Assembly: GCF_021491355.1 (NCBI RefSeq)
Contig: NZ_JAKENF010000002.1
Coordinates: 434,001 to 498,000 of the forward strand
Length of the DNA stretch: 64,000 nucleotides
Direction of reading: 5' to 3'
Source of the DNA: Alitabrizicola rongguiensis
GTDB lineage: Bacteria; Pseudomonadota; Alphaproteobacteria; Rhodobacterales; Rhodobacteraceae
How positions within the stretch are numbered: the stretch's first letter is position 1; each line of letters starts with the position of its first letter. The position numbers and the translations under genes are program-made. Of this stretch, positions 43,315-52,581 are shown piece after piece. The notes under the pieces are model-generated. The model was not told the origin of the DNA. It was given only the letters and a program-made list of their open reading frames with translations, and searched no databases.

Positions 43315-43399
43315 CAGGGCACCCCACCCTGCGCCGAGACCCACGCCCAGGGCCGGGCCGTCCCGCTCAACGTGCCGGGCGGCCCGGCCCTGCGCCGCG

Positions 43400-44125
43400 A
43401 TGACGATGCGCTTCCTCCTGGTCCATGGCTCCTGCCATGCCGCCTGGTGCTGGCAGGACCTCCTGCCCCGTCTCGTCCTCGCCGGTGCCGAGGCCAGGTC
43501 CATTGACCTCCCGGCACATGGCGCCGACCGGTCCGACCCGGCCGCGGTCACCCTTTCGGATTATGGAACCGCTATCCTCGACCGGATCGAAGACCCCGTG
43601 ATCCTTGTCGGGCATTCCGCGGGGGGCTTTCCGATCACCGCGGCGGCGGAAGCCGCGCAAGGCAAGGTTTCGGGTCTCATCTACCTCTGCGCCTATATCC
43701 CCCGGCCCGGCCTGTCGGTGGCAGACCTGCGCCGGGCCGGACCGAGCCAGCCCCTGCGCGGCAAGATCCTCCACGACCGCGGCGCACCAACCTACCGCTT
43801 CGACCCGGCGACGATCGCACCGCTCCTCTTCCACGACTGCCCGCCCGGAACTGCCAGCCGTGCCCTGCCCCTGCTCGGAGCCGAGCCCGTCGCGCCACAG
43901 GAAACGGCGCTGCCCCTGACCGAAGCGTCGCACTCCCTGCCCCGCCATGCGATCGTCACCACCGCCGACCGCGTCATCCCACCCGAGTGGCAGGCCGCGA
44001 TGGCACATGCGGCGGGCGTTGACACAAGTTCTCTCGATTGCGGCCACTCCCCCTATTTCGCGGCACCAGACGCCCTTGCGGCACGCCTTCTCGATATCGC
44101 CGCCCGGTTCCGGGGCACCAGTTGA
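43400..44125 (+). CDS. Alpha/beta hydrolase (esterase/salicylate-esterase-like)
   Basis: 241 residues starting MTMRFLLVHGSCHAAWCWQD at the ATG at 43400, or two codons later. The HGSCHAAWCW opening, the elbow VGHSAGGFPITAAAE (Ser about 77) and the terminal DCGHSPYFAAPDAL (His) match the plant hydroxynitrile-lyase/methylesterase-like group of hydrolases common in bacteria. The substrate is unknown. It probably closes the hydrolase operon; a degenerate repeat element follows. Confidence 0.88.
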   Translation: MTMRFLLVHGSCHAAWCWQDLLPRLVLAGAEARSIDLPAHGADRSDPAAVTLSDYGTAILDRIEDPVILVGHSAGGFPITAAAEAAQGKVSGLIYLCAYIPRPGLSVADLRRAGPSQPLRGKILHDRGAPTYRFDPATIAPLLFHDCPPGTASRALPLLGAEPVAPQETALPLTEASHSLPRHAIVTTADRVIPPEWQAAMAHAAGVDTSSLDCGHSPYFAAPDALAARLLDIAARFRGTS

Positions 44126-44197
44126 TTACCCGTTTGCGGCAGAAAATGTCGCAATCCCGCGCGCTCTGCGTTGTGATGGCTCTAGCCTCCGCTGTCA

Positions 44198-44256
44198 GTT
44201 TCTCCTCGAGAAATACCCCACGGGGGTCCCGGGGGTGTGAAACCCCCGGGGATCGC
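44198..44256 (+). repeat. Intergenic repeat element, degenerate copy E
   Basis: GTTTCTCCTCGAGAAATACC, then CCACGGGGG, resembles the family core, and a strong hairpin cccggggg-tgtgaaa-cccccggg follows (44229-44251). It lies between the alpha/beta hydrolase gene and the enolase-superfamily gene. Confidence 0.5.
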
Positions 44257-44290
44257 CACCCGGACCGCCGTCAGAATGAAAGGCCCACCG

Positions 44291-45526
44291 ATGCGCCTGA
44301 CCGATCTCGAGATCTTCACCGTTGCCCCGCCAGCGCCAGGCTGGGGCGGGCGATACTGGACCTTCGTGAAACTGACGACCGACGACGGCATAAGCGGCAT
44401 CGGCGAATGCTACGTCTCGACCGTCGGACCCAAGGCGATGGATGCCGTCATCCGCGACGTGTTCGAACGCCACATGCTCGGCACCTCGCCGGAAGAGATC
44501 GAACTGATGTTCCGCCGCGTCTATTCCTCGGGCTTTACGCAGCGCCCCGACCCGACGACGATTGGCGCCTTCTCGGGCCTCGAGATCGCCTGCTGGGACA
44601 TTATCGGCAAGGCGCGGAACCGCCCGGTCTGGGCGCTTCTTGGCGGACGGATCAACGAGCGCATTCGCTCCTACACCTATCTCTACCCGGAACCGGGTCA
44701 GGATGCGGCCGAATTCTGGGTCAACCCGGACTGGACCGCTGAAGCGGCGGCGAACTGCGTCAGGCAAGGGTTCACCGCGGTGAAGTTCGACCCCGCCGGC
44801 CCCTACACGATCCGCACCGGGCATCAGCCCGCCATGTCCGACATCAGCCGCTCGGTGGCCTTCTGCGCGAAGATCCGCGAAGCGGTTGGCGACAAGGCCG
44901 ATCTCCTGTTCGGCACGCACGGCCAGTTCAACACTCCCGGCGCGATCCGGCTCGGGCGCGAGCTCGAACCCTACAACCCGCTCTGGTACGAGGAACCGAT
45001 CCCGCCCGACATGCTGCCCGAATTCGCCGAAGTGGCGCGGCAGGTCCGAATTCCGCTCGCGACCGGCGAACGGCTCACGACCAAGGCCGAGTTCGGCACG
45101 CTTCTGCGTCTTGGCGGAGTGAAGATCCTGCAACCGGCCCTCGGGCGCGTCGGCGGCATCTGGGAGGCGAAGAAGATCGCCGCAATCGCCGAGGTCTTCA
45201 ACGCCGAGGTGGCGCCGCATCTCTATGCGGGTCCAGTCGAATGGGCAGCGAACATCCACTTCGCCGCGTCGATTCCGAACATCCTGATGGCCGAGACGAT
45301 CCAGACCGGCGGCGCCTTCCACCTTGCGCTCATCAAGCACACGATCCAGTGGGAAGACGGCTACATCATTCCGCCCACGGCTCCGGGCCTCGGCATCGAC
45401 TTCGACGAGGACCTTGCCCGCGCCCATCCCTACACTGGCACGCGCCTTCATCTCGAGATGCAGGAAGCCCCCTGCGACTACCGCCACGGCAACCGCTTCG
45501 AGGGCGGCGCCCCGTCCGAGACCTGA
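44291..45526 (+). CDS. Mandelate racemase/muconate lactonizing enzyme family protein
   Basis: 411 residues from the ATG at 44291 (MRLTDLEIFTVAPP). It has the enolase-superfamily layout: a capping domain with GRYWTFVKLTTDDGISGIGE, and a barrel with FTAVKFDPAGPY (Lys strand), YEEPIPPDMLPEFAEVA and LATGERLTTKAEF (metal Glu). The strand expected to give the first metal ligand reads LLFGTHGQFN instead of a DxN or DxH motif. Relatives dehydrate sugar acids such as galactonate or arabinonate; the substrate here is not assignable. It stands alone between a repeat element and tRNA-Arg. Confidence 0.85.
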   Translation: MRLTDLEIFTVAPPAPGWGGRYWTFVKLTTDDGISGIGECYVSTVGPKAMDAVIRDVFERHMLGTSPEEIELMFRRVYSSGFTQRPDPTTIGAFSGLEIACWDIIGKARNRPVWALLGGRINERIRSYTYLYPEPGQDAAEFWVNPDWTAEAAANCVRQGFTAVKFDPAGPYTIRTGHQPAMSDISRSVAFCAKIREAVGDKADLLFGTHGQFNTPGAIRLGRELEPYNPLWYEEPIPPDMLPEFAEVARQVRIPLATGERLTTKAEFGTLLRLGGVKILQPALGRVGGIWEAKKIAAIAEVFNAEVAPHLYAGPVEWAANIHFAASIPNILMAETIQTGGAFHLALIKHTIQWEDGYIIPPTAPGLGIDFDEDLARAHPYTGTRLHLEMQEAPCDYRHGNRFEGGAPSET

Positions 45527-45595
45527 CGGCTCCACTGTCCGTGGCAACGCCGGACGCACGGGCTCGATGCCCGTGCGGATGGCAGCCTGTGGTGC

Positions 45596-45673
45596 TGGCG
45601 ATCCCGGGAGGACTCGAACCCCCGACCCGCCGCTTAGAAGGCGGCTGCTCTAATCCAGCTGAGCTACGGGACC
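45596..45673 (-). tRNA. tRNA-Arg (anticodon UCU)
   Basis: The minus-strand sequence folds as a full cloverleaf: acceptor GGTCCCG/CGGGATC with one G-U pair, D-arm AGCTCAGCTGGATTAGAGC, anticodon stem GCCGC with loop CTTCTAA (anticodon TCT), and T-loop GGTTCGAGTCC. CCA is encoded. It reads AGA and AGG. A weak promoter, TTGCCT-16 bp-GCTAAA, lies just upstream. Confidence 0.97.
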
Positions 45674-45716
45674 GTCGCCGCCCGTTTAGCGGCAGATGCG
45701 CCCATCAGGCAAGGCT

Positions 45717-46181
45717 TCACGCAAGGCTTCGCGTCATGAAGATCGAATTGGGATCTGGCACATAGCCCTCGAACGGCCCGCATTCCTCGAAGCCCGCGCG
45801 GGCATAAAGGACGCGGGCCGGCTCGAACATCGCCTGCGATCCGGTCTCAAGGCTCAGGCGCGTTAGTCCGGCAGCCCGGGCTTCGGACAGGAGGTGGTCC
45901 AGCATCCGGCGCGACAGGCCCTGCCCCCGGCGTTCGACCAGCACATGCATCGACTTGATCTCGCCATGACCCTCGCCGATCCGCTTGAATGCCCCCATGG
46001 CGACCGGTTCGCCCGCGTCGCGCATGACGAAGAACGACACCTCGGGTATGTCCAGTTCCGAGGCATCCATCATGTGGATGCTCTCGGGCGGTGTATCGGC
46101 GTGCATGTCCGCAGTGTGCCGTTCGAAAAGCAGGGTGAGGTCCGCCCCTGCCGGGCTTTCCCGCCGGATCGTGATCGTCAT
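45717..46181 (-). CDS. GNAT family N-acetyltransferase
   Basis: 154 residues from the ATG at 46181 (MTITIRRESPAGADL). The acetyl-CoA loop is IKSMHVLVERRGQGLSRRML, followed by RLSLETGSQAMFEPARVLYA and AGFEECGPFEGY. The pattern is that of the YafP/PhnO-like putative acetyltransferases with a GSQ..FxPAR motif; the substrate is unknown. Its ATG shares one base with the stop of the upstream DUF2125 gene (TGATG), so it is translationally coupled to it. Confidence 0.92.
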   Translation of the reverse strand: MTITIRRESPAGADLTLLFERHTADMHADTPPESIHMMDASELDIPEVSFFVMRDAGEPVAMGAFKRIGEGHGEIKSMHVLVERRGQGLSRRMLDHLLSEARAAGLTRLSLETGSQAMFEPARVLYARAGFEECGPFEGYVPDPNSIFMTRSLA

Positions 46182-47641
46182 CAGGGCTGCCCCAACATCG
46201 GGCCGAGGTCGGCACCGTTGACAAGCATTGTCCCAGGGGTCGACGCGTCGATGTCCCAGACCAGCGTATCCCCGACCTGCTGCGCCATGCCCCGGATCAT
46301 CGTCAGCGCCGGCAGCATCTGCTGCCCGACTTCGGGCGGAGCGCCGGACAGCGCAGCTATGATGGCGTCGTACCCCTTCAGGCTGATCTTGGCCGTGCCG
46401 GTGGGAATCTGCTGCTCGGGACCAACCTTCATCGTGCCCTCGTAGCCAAGCGTGAACGCCTGAGCGACCGTTTCCCCCGGGGCGAGCGTGATGTCGACCG
46501 CTCCGTTCGGAAGGAATGCCGGAAGGAGGCTGTCGAGGAAGGCCTGCTCCAGTGGTTCGGGCTTGGTCAGGTCGAAGGTCGCAATCATCTGGCCGATGGG
46601 GTTGGCGAGATCGAAGCCCGAAACCTTTACGTCGAGCGCAGTCTTCTCGGGCAATAGCGCGGCTGCCCATTCCGGCACCAGCCCCGGCGGCAGCACCAGA
46701 CCATCCAGGTTTATCGCTTCACGAGCCATGCCGTCGGCGACGAGGCCATTCGCATCGACATCGACCCCAAGACGTGCGACCGTGACCGGACCAATCGGCG
46801 TCTGTGCCGCGACATTGGTGAGCAGGCCCGATGCCGTCATGCTGTCGAAGACCGGCAAGGCCTCTTTCAGGCCACCGCGCAGATCCTCCTGTGCCGCCTT
46901 GACCTCGGTCTCCGACGGATGGGCGATAAAAAAGGCCAGCGTCCCGAGCACAGGATGCGAACGGAGGCCCTTCATCGTGCCGTCGATGTTGTACGTATCT
47001 GCGGTCAGGATGATGTCCACAGGCGACCCGCCCGGTTCCATGGGAGCGCGGATCGTCTGGCTCAGCTTGCTCATGTTGAATGTCTGGACCAGATCGGCCC
47101 CGCCCGTCGCACCGGCCGAGCCCGTCATGTCGATATGGCCGCTCGCCACCGAGTATTCGGAATGGCTCTGCCCTGTTTCGGGAGTCGTGATGGTCTGGAC
47201 TGCCGTCAGATCGGTGAAGTCGGCGCTAGAGGTCGTGAAGACTCCGAGTTTCTCGTCGAAGACGCCGGTTCCCTTGTAGGATCCGACCTTCACAGACATG
47301 TCGATTTCGCCGGGCACCTGGATCTTCACGTCAAGCGCCTGGTCTTGGGTTACGCCCCAGGTCCCGTCGCCATTGTCGGTCAATTGCATCACAAGCGGCG
47401 ATACCGTGGCAGTCCCCTCGCCCTCCGGCATCTTGGCCAGGAGTGGGCCCGCATCAAGCCGCAGGTCGTACACGGCACCGGCCGGGGTGACAGTCACTAC
47501 GCCCGGGGTCTTTCCCAGATAGGTCTGAAAGACTTCCGTGAGGCGGACGGCGCCTTCGGGCGTCGCATCGGCAGCCAGACCGGCGGTACCGGTCATGACA
47601 AACAACGGCAGGGCCGTCAGGCAATTACGAAAATGAATCAC
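46181..47641 (-). CDS. DUF2125 periplasmic protein
   Basis: 486 residues with a GTG start at 47641, chosen because GGGAGGA lies eight bases upstream and because it begins a clean signal peptide (MIHFRNCLTALPLFVMTG, cleavage near GLAADA). The mature part is beta-rich with DUF2125 features, such as SADFTDLTAVQTITTPETGQ and VDANGLVADGMAREAI. It is likely periplasmic and of unknown function; the family is largely confined to alphaproteobacteria. It is upstream of and coupled to the GNAT gene. Confidence 0.87.
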   Translation of the reverse strand: MIHFRNCLTALPLFVMTGTAGLAADATPEGAVRLTEVFQTYLGKTPGVVTVTPAGAVYDLRLDAGPLLAKMPEGEGTATVSPLVMQLTDNGDGTWGVTQDQALDVKIQVPGEIDMSVKVGSYKGTGVFDEKLGVFTTSSADFTDLTAVQTITTPETGQSHSEYSVASGHIDMTGSAGATGGADLVQTFNMSKLSQTIRAPMEPGGSPVDIILTADTYNIDGTMKGLRSHPVLGTLAFFIAHPSETEVKAAQEDLRGGLKEALPVFDSMTASGLLTNVAAQTPIGPVTVARLGVDVDANGLVADGMAREAINLDGLVLPPGLVPEWAAALLPEKTALDVKVSGFDLANPIGQMIATFDLTKPEPLEQAFLDSLLPAFLPNGAVDITLAPGETVAQAFTLGYEGTMKVGPEQQIPTGTAKISLKGYDAIIAALSGAPPEVGQQMLPALTMIRGMAQQVGDTLVWDIDASTPGTMLVNGADLGPMLGQP

Positions 47642-47695
47642 GGCAGAGTCCTCCCTTGGAATCAATTTTGGGGACCGTGCCGCCGGACTGTGGCG

Positions 47696-48007
47696 TCAAT
47701 GCGTCCAGGCGCCCTTGCGGTCGGTCGCGAAATTCTCGCCATAGCCGCGCGGACGAACGTTGGCGGCGCGCGTCTTGGGTTGGAGCACCACGTAATCGAT
47801 GCCCTTCGCCTTGGCATAGTCCTCGGCGGCCTCCTGGGTTTCGAAGCGCAGCTTGACCTGACGCTGCGTGTCAGAGGACGAGGTCCAGCCCATCAGCGGA
47901 TCAATTTCGCGAGGGCTATCGGGGGCGAATTCCAGAACCCAGTCCTTGGTCTTGGCGGTGCCGGACTGCATCGCGGTGCGGGCGGGCTGGTAGATACGGG
48001 CTTGCAT
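47696..48007 (-). CDS. ETC complex I subunit (NDUFS4-like)
   Basis: 103 residues starting [20 protein letters not shown]. The NDUFS4 pattern is clear: [40 protein letters not shown], and an AxxYAKAKGI block. It is the bacterial homologue of the mitochondrial 18-kDa accessory subunit, found in alphaproteobacteria and usually encoded outside the nuo operon, as here. It binds at the matrix/cytosolic arm near the iron-sulfur subunits and helps assembly. It is divergent from uvrB by 148 bp. Confidence 0.93.
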   Translation of the reverse strand: MQARIYQPARTAMQSGTAKTKDWVLEFAPDSPREIDPLMGWTSSSDTQRQVKLRFETQEAAEDYAKAKGIDYVVLQPKTRAANVRPRGYGENFATDRKGAWTH

Positions 48008-48155
48008 GCGGAACTCCGAAATTCGACGCCCGTTTATGGCGGAAATCCCCCCGATGATGCAAGGGGCGGCGCCCATCTGCGGCAAGCTGCGCGGCACTGG
48101 CCTTGAACCGGAACAAAAACGGATCAAATCTTGTGCTCCCGCAGGAATCAGCGCC

Positions 48156-50342
48156 ATGCCCCACAACAACGACAACGCCCTTTCGCAGCGCCCCGAGGTG
48201 CTGACCCGACCCAAGCTTGAGGGTGGCCGTCGCTTCACTCTCTCGACCCCGTTCCAGCCGGCGGGTGACCAGCCCACGGCGATTGCGGAACTGACGGAAG
48301 GGGTGCTCGCGGGCGAGCGGAACCAGGTGCTTCTTGGCGCGACCGGGACCGGCAAGACCTTCACCATGGCCAAGATCATCGAGGAGACGCAGCGCCCGGC
48401 GATCATCCTTGCGCCCAACAAGACGCTGGCCGCCCAGCTTTACGGAGAGTTCAAGGGCTTCTTCCCCGACAACGCGGTCGAGTACTTCGTCAGCTACTAC
48501 GACTACTACCAGCCCGAAGCCTATGTGCCGCGGTCGGACACCTATATCGAGAAGGAAAGCCAGATCAACGAACAGATCGACCGGATGCGCCACTCGGCCA
48601 CCCGGGCGCTTTTGGAACGCGATGACGTGATCATCGTGGCCTCGGTCAGCTGCATCTACGGCATCGGCTCGGTCGAGACCTATTCGGCAATGACGCAGGA
48701 CCTGATTGTGGGCAACCCCTACGATATCCGCAAGGTCATGTCCGAACTCGTGGCCCAGCAGTATCGCCGCAACGATCAGGCCTTCGCGCGTGGATCGTTC
48801 CGGGTGCGCGGCGACAGCCTGGAAGTCTGGCCGGCGCACCTCGAAGACAGGGCCTGGCGCTTCAGCTTCTTCGGAGAAGAACTTGAATCAATTGTCGAAT
48901 TCGATCCTCTGACCGGCGCGAAAACGGACACCTTCCGCCAGATCCGCATCTACGCCAACAGCCACTACGTCACCCCGCGCCCGACGCTGCAGCAGGCGAT
49001 CCACGGCATCAAGCACGAGCTGCGCACACGGCTCGACCAGCTGGTTAACGAGGGGAAACTACTTGAGGCCCAAAGGCTGGAGCAGCGGACCAACTTCGAC
49101 CTCGAGATGCTCGAGGCCACTGGCTCCTGCAACGGGATCGAGAACTATTCGCGCTATCTCACCGGCCGCGCGCCGGGCGAGCCGCCGCCGACTTTGTTCG
49201 AGTTCATCCCCGACAATGCGATCGTCTTCGCGGATGAATCCCACGTCTCGGTGCCGCAGATCGGCGGCATGTATCGCGGCGACTACCGGCGCAAGTTCAC
49301 GCTGGCCGAGCACGGGTTCCGCCTGCCCTCCTGCATGGACAACCGCCCGCTGAAATTCGAGGAATGGGACGCGATGCGGCCCCAGTCGGTCTTCGTCAGC
49401 GCCACCCCCGCCGCCTGGGAGCTGGAGCAGACCGGTGGCGTCTTTACCGAACAGGTGATCCGCCCGACGGGCCTGATCGACCCGGAGGTCGAGATCCGCC
49501 CGGTGGAAATGCAGGTGGACGATCTTCTGGACGAGGTGCGCAAGGTCGCCGCCAACGGGATGCGGACGCTGGTCACCACCCTGACCAAGCGCATGGCCGA
49601 AGACCTGACCGAATACCTGCACGAGCAGGGCATCCGCGTGCGCTACATGCATTCCGACATCGACACGATCGAGCGGATCGAGATCCTGCGCGACCTGCGC
49701 CTTGGGGCCTTCGACGTCCTCGTGGGGATCAACCTGCTGCGCGAGGGGCTCGACATCCCTGAATGCGGGCTGGTCGCAATCCTGGATGCCGACAAGGAAG
49801 GCTTCCTGCGGTCGGAAACCTCGCTGGTGCAGACCATCGGCCGCGCGGCGCGGAATGCCGAGGGGCGCGTCATCATGTATGCCGACCGGATCACAGGCAG
49901 CATGGAGCGAGCGATTGCCGAGACGAACCGCCGCCGCGAGAAGCAAACCGCCTACAACCTGGCACATGGCATCACGCCGACGACGGTGAAGAAGAACGTC
50001 GAGGATGTGCTGGCGGGCCTGTGGCAAGGCGACACCGACATGGCCCGCGTCACGGCCAAGGTGGACAAGCCGATGGTCGGCTCCAACCTGGCCGCGCATC
50101 TCGACGGCCTTCGGACCCAGATGCGCAAGGCCGCCGAGAACCTGGAATTCGAGGAAGCCGCACGGCTTCGCGACGAGATCAAGCGGCTGGAGGCGGTGGA
50201 GCTTGCCGTGGCCGACGACCCGCTCGCGCGTCAATCTGCGGTCGAGGAAGCAGTCGAAGATGCGGTGAAACTCTCCGGGCGCTCCACCGCCGGCAGACCT
50301 GGTCAGCGCGGCGGGAAAAGGTCGAACCGGGGAAGGCGGTAA
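48156..50342 (+). CDS. uvrB: Excinuclease ABC subunit B
   Basis: 728 residues from the ATG at 48156 ([15 protein letters not shown]). UvrB hallmarks are the Walker [14 protein letters not shown], the beta-hairpin block [33 protein letters not shown], the helicase motifs [15 protein letters not shown] and [12 protein letters not shown], and the C-terminal UVR domain ([20 protein letters not shown]). It verifies DNA damage after UvrA loading. A basic glycine-rich tail ends the protein. It stands alone, as uvrB commonly does. Confidence 0.98.
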   Translation: MPHNNDNALSQRPEVLTRPKLEGGRRFTLSTPFQPAGDQPTAIAELTEGVLAGERNQVLLGATGTGKTFTMAKIIEETQRPAIILAPNKTLAAQLYGEFKGFFPDNAVEYFVSYYDYYQPEAYVPRSDTYIEKESQINEQIDRMRHSATRALLERDDVIIVASVSCIYGIGSVETYSAMTQDLIVGNPYDIRKVMSELVAQQYRRNDQAFARGSFRVRGDSLEVWPAHLEDRAWRFSFFGEELESIVEFDPLTGAKTDTFRQIRIYANSHYVTPRPTLQQAIHGIKHELRTRLDQLVNEGKLLEAQRLEQRTNFDLEMLEATGSCNGIENYSRYLTGRAPGEPPPTLFEFIPDNAIVFADESHVSVPQIGGMYRGDYRRKFTLAEHGFRLPSCMDNRPLKFEEWDAMRPQSVFVSATPAAWELEQTGGVFTEQVIRPTGLIDPEVEIRPVEMQVDDLLDEVRKVAANGMRTLVTTLTKRMAEDLTEYLHEQGIRVRYMHSDIDTIERIEILRDLRLGAFDVLVGINLLREGLDIPECGLVAILDADKEGFLRSETSLVQTIGRAARNAEGRVIMYADRITGSMERAIAETNRRREKQTAYNLAHGITPTTVKKNVEDVLAGLWQGDTDMARVTAKVDKPMVGSNLAAHLDGLRTQMRKAAENLEFEEAARLRDEIKRLEAVELAVADDPLARQSAVEEAVEDAVKLSGRSTAGRPGQRGGKRSNRGRR

Positions 50343-50577
50343 CGCGCTCCGCTCACTCTTGCGGCATCCAATACTTCCCCTTGGCCCGACAAGGATCAGT
50401 CAAGCATTCTTCGCGAAGCATATGATTTCCTCATTTTGCGCCAGATCAAACGCAAGCCATTCGACATGGTCCATCGTTCAATCAGGGAGCGGACGTAGGC
50501 CAAGTCGGAAGGGTGTTCGACGAAGGGGAAACGCGTCCGAGATTGATCTGGGCAGCCCAAGGAGGGAAGTTTTCATC

Positions 50578-51030
50578 ATGTCGAAAGCATCAGCTTCATT
50601 GTTCGCAGTGGTATTTTGTACCGCAATTGCCTCGTCGATGCCTGCCGCCGCCGAAGATATCGGTCAAATGGAATTCATGAACTCCTGCGCAAGTTGTCAC
50701 GGGGCGGGAGGAAAGGGAGACGGGCAGATGGCCAAGTTTCTAAAGGTCACTGTGCCCGATCTGACGACGCTTTCCGCGAAGAACAACGGTGTATTCCCCA
50801 TGAGCGATGTTTTGCACATCGTCGATGGCCGTCGGTGCGGACCCCTGCTAGAAGGTAAGCCCTGCAGTCGGCCAACTCCTGAAATTCAGGCCCACGGCGC
50901 GCCCATGCCGGTTTGGGGAGATCGCTTCAAAGAGGATGCGGTCTTCGTCGAGGAGGCCGGAGAACCTGAGCTACTGGTGAGGGGCAGAGTACTTTCGTTG
51001 GCCTACTATCTTGAGTCGATCCAAGACTGA
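50578..51030 (+). CDS. Periplasmic c-type cytochrome (single heme)
   Basis: 150 residues. AAGGAGGGAAG precedes the ATG at 50578. A signal peptide (MSKASASLFAVVFCTAIASS, cleavage near PAAAED) is followed by the heme site SCASCHGAGGKGDGQM (CxxCH about 39-43) and a likely axial Met in APMPVWGDRF. This is a class I monoheme cytochrome. Codon usage and base composition look less GC-rich than the neighbours. It is a single gene with no oxidase or dehydrogenase partner alongside. Confidence 0.9.
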   Translation: MSKASASLFAVVFCTAIASSMPAAAEDIGQMEFMNSCASCHGAGGKGDGQMAKFLKVTVPDLTTLSAKNNGVFPMSDVLHIVDGRRCGPLLEGKPCSRPTPEIQAHGAPMPVWGDRFKEDAVFVEEAGEPELLVRGRVLSLAYYLESIQD

Positions 51031-51059
51031 GAGAAGGATGCCTGCCCTGTCGGCTAGTC

Positions 51060-51419
51060 CTATCCTGCAAGATCGTTGTCGCAAACTGGATTGGCAATGT
51101 CTGCGGCCTGCAATGGCACGGCATTCGCCTGAGTGACGCGAGAATCGCGAAAGAGCGACTCTGACGCGCAAGTTGACATCGCGGCACTGTCAGGCAGCAG
51201 ATCAGTGCCAACCAAATAGGACGCAGAGAGTACGGGCGCAGTCAGGCCAAGGATCGCCAGCGCAAGCGCAATGGCGGCGCCGTTGCGATGCGCAAGGCCA
51301 CGCAGACGGCCAGCAAGGGGGCGCGGGTCGCGCAGTGGTTCGACCTCGAGAGGCAGGTCCTCGTGCAGGCTGGCAAGCGGCATTCCGCGGTCTCTCGGGC
51401 GCACCCTATCCTCCCTCAT
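51060..51419 (-). CDS. Hypothetical protein with one membrane helix
   Basis: 119 codons from the ATG at 51419 (MREDRVRPRDRGMPL). A polar, arginine-rich N-terminus leads to a hydrophobic segment (about 46-70, NGAAIALALAILGLTAPVLS) and a C-terminal part with two Cys (SAAMSTCASES, NPVCDN). I do not recognise a family. It is divergent (121 bp) from the DUF5993-like/dsbB pair. A shorter start at Met 13 is possible. Confidence 0.45.
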   Translation of the reverse strand: MREDRVRPRDRGMPLASLHEDLPLEVEPLRDPRPLAGRLRGLAHRNGAAIALALAILGLTAPVLSASYLVGTDLLPDSAAMSTCASESLFRDSRVTQANAVPLQAADIANPVCDNDLAG

Positions 51420-51540
51420 TGGCGTCCAGGATTTCCTCCCAATCAGACGATTTCGCGGCGCTCCTGCGGAGGCGATGCGGCTTGTCCCGGCCCGAAAACC
51501 GGCTAGCCTGCCGTTGCGGAAACAAAGGGGCGTGCCGACG

Positions 51541-51747
51541 ATGATGGTCGCGATCTTTCTCACGATGCTTGCGGCTCTGTCGTTTGCCTGGGCACGGCAA
51601 AAGGATGCGACCTGGGTGGCTGCGGGTCTTTGCCTCCTCCTGACGGCGTTGCTTTTCCTTTGGGAGGTCTGGAGTCCGGTCGACGGGTTCCGCATGCCCT
51701 GGATCGACACCCGTCTGGAACGGATCGAGACGAAGGCACAGGCATGA
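51541..51747 (+). CDS. Small two-helix membrane protein preceding dsbB (DUF5993-like)
   Basis: 68 residues, MMVAIFLTMLAALSFAWARQ and VAAGLCLLLTALLFLWEVWS forming two membrane helices, with a polar C-terminal tail. Short DUF5993 proteins of this shape are often encoded just upstream of DsbB-like genes. The stop overlaps the dsbB ATG (ATGA), indicating coupling. The DUF5993 assignment is tentative. Confidence 0.6.
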   Translation: MMVAIFLTMLAALSFAWARQKDATWVAAGLCLLLTALLFLWEVWSPVDGFRMPWIDTRLERIETKAQA

Positions 51748-52325
51748 GGACGCTTGCCCTTCTGGACTACGGCTTTCAGGTCGCGCTCGCGGCGATGATG
51801 GCAACCATTCTTACCGCCGCTCTGGTGATCCAGTTCGCAATGGGCGAATTGCCCTGCCCGCTGTGCCTTCTGGAACGGGTCTGCATGTTCGGCATCGGGC
51901 TTGGCGTGGTGATGAACCTGCGCGGTGGGTTCAGCGGCAAGCATATGGGGTTGATCCTGCTTTTCGCGATCCTGCTGGTGGTCATCGCCACGCGCCAGAC
52001 CCTCCTCGACATCTATCCCCGGCCGGGACACGCCTATATCGGCAGCGCCATCCTTGGCCTGCACATGCCGGTCTGGTCGATCCTGATCGGGCTTGGCACG
52101 CTGTTTGCCTATGCGCTGAAGCTGACGGCCCTGGGCAATGATGGCCATCTTCACCAGGTTCCGTCGCACTATTTCCCTTCGCTCTTTCGGATCGGCAGCG
52201 CAGTTGGGCTGATCCTTATCCTGCTCTGTGCGATCAACCTCGTCGCCGTCGTGGTCCAATGCGGTCTCGGCCAATGCCATACCGAAGGTTACCGCTTGCT
52301 CGGGGATCCTCTGCCCGCAGGCTAG
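51744..52325 (+). CDS. Disulfide bond formation protein B family
   Basis: 193 residues with four to five membrane helices. The quinone-proximal redox motif CPLC (about residues 38-41, in GELPCPLCLLERVCM) is that of DsbB, which re-oxidises DsbA with ubiquinone. The second periplasmic Cys pair of E. coli DsbB (C104/C130) is not in the expected loop; instead a CGLGQC motif lies after the last helix near the C-terminus. It follows and overlaps the small membrane protein gene. No dsbA is in the window. Confidence 0.88.
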   Translation: MRTLALLDYGFQVALAAMMATILTAALVIQFAMGELPCPLCLLERVCMFGIGLGVVMNLRGGFSGKHMGLILLFAILLVVIATRQTLLDIYPRPGHAYIGSAILGLHMPVWSILIGLGTLFAYALKLTALGNDGHLHQVPSHYFPSLFRIGSAVGLILILLCAINLVAVVVQCGLGQCHTEGYRLLGDPLPAG

Positions 52326-52500
52326 CCGTCTGAAGTGACGGAACAGCGCCCTTGCCTCTGGCGCCAATCCCGCGAGCATTTGGAGCCTTGTGCCTGACGG
52401 CCCAAGTCTTCCCTGCGGGACAACCCTGGGCAGAAAGGCGCCGGCCGGTTTGGCTGTGCGGATCGCCTTCGATTGCTATGTCAGTCGCGGACAGTCATTT

Positions 52501-52554
52501 GCCCAATCTTCAATTGCGTGAATGCGTCCTTTGCTGATAAATTGGGCACAATTG
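52501..52554. repeat. Inverted repeat in the AT-richer gap before the ATP-grasp gene
   Basis: GCCCAAT (52501-52507) pairs with ATTGGGC (52541-52547), and CTTCAATTG and CAATTGAAAG flank them. The arms lie 30-80 bp before the ATG at 52582. The whole 52326-52581 gap is otherwise empty of genes. The repeat may be an operator or an mRNA hairpin. Confidence 0.45.
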
Positions 52555-52581
52555 AAAGTATTCCTTGCTTGTGGGTTCATC

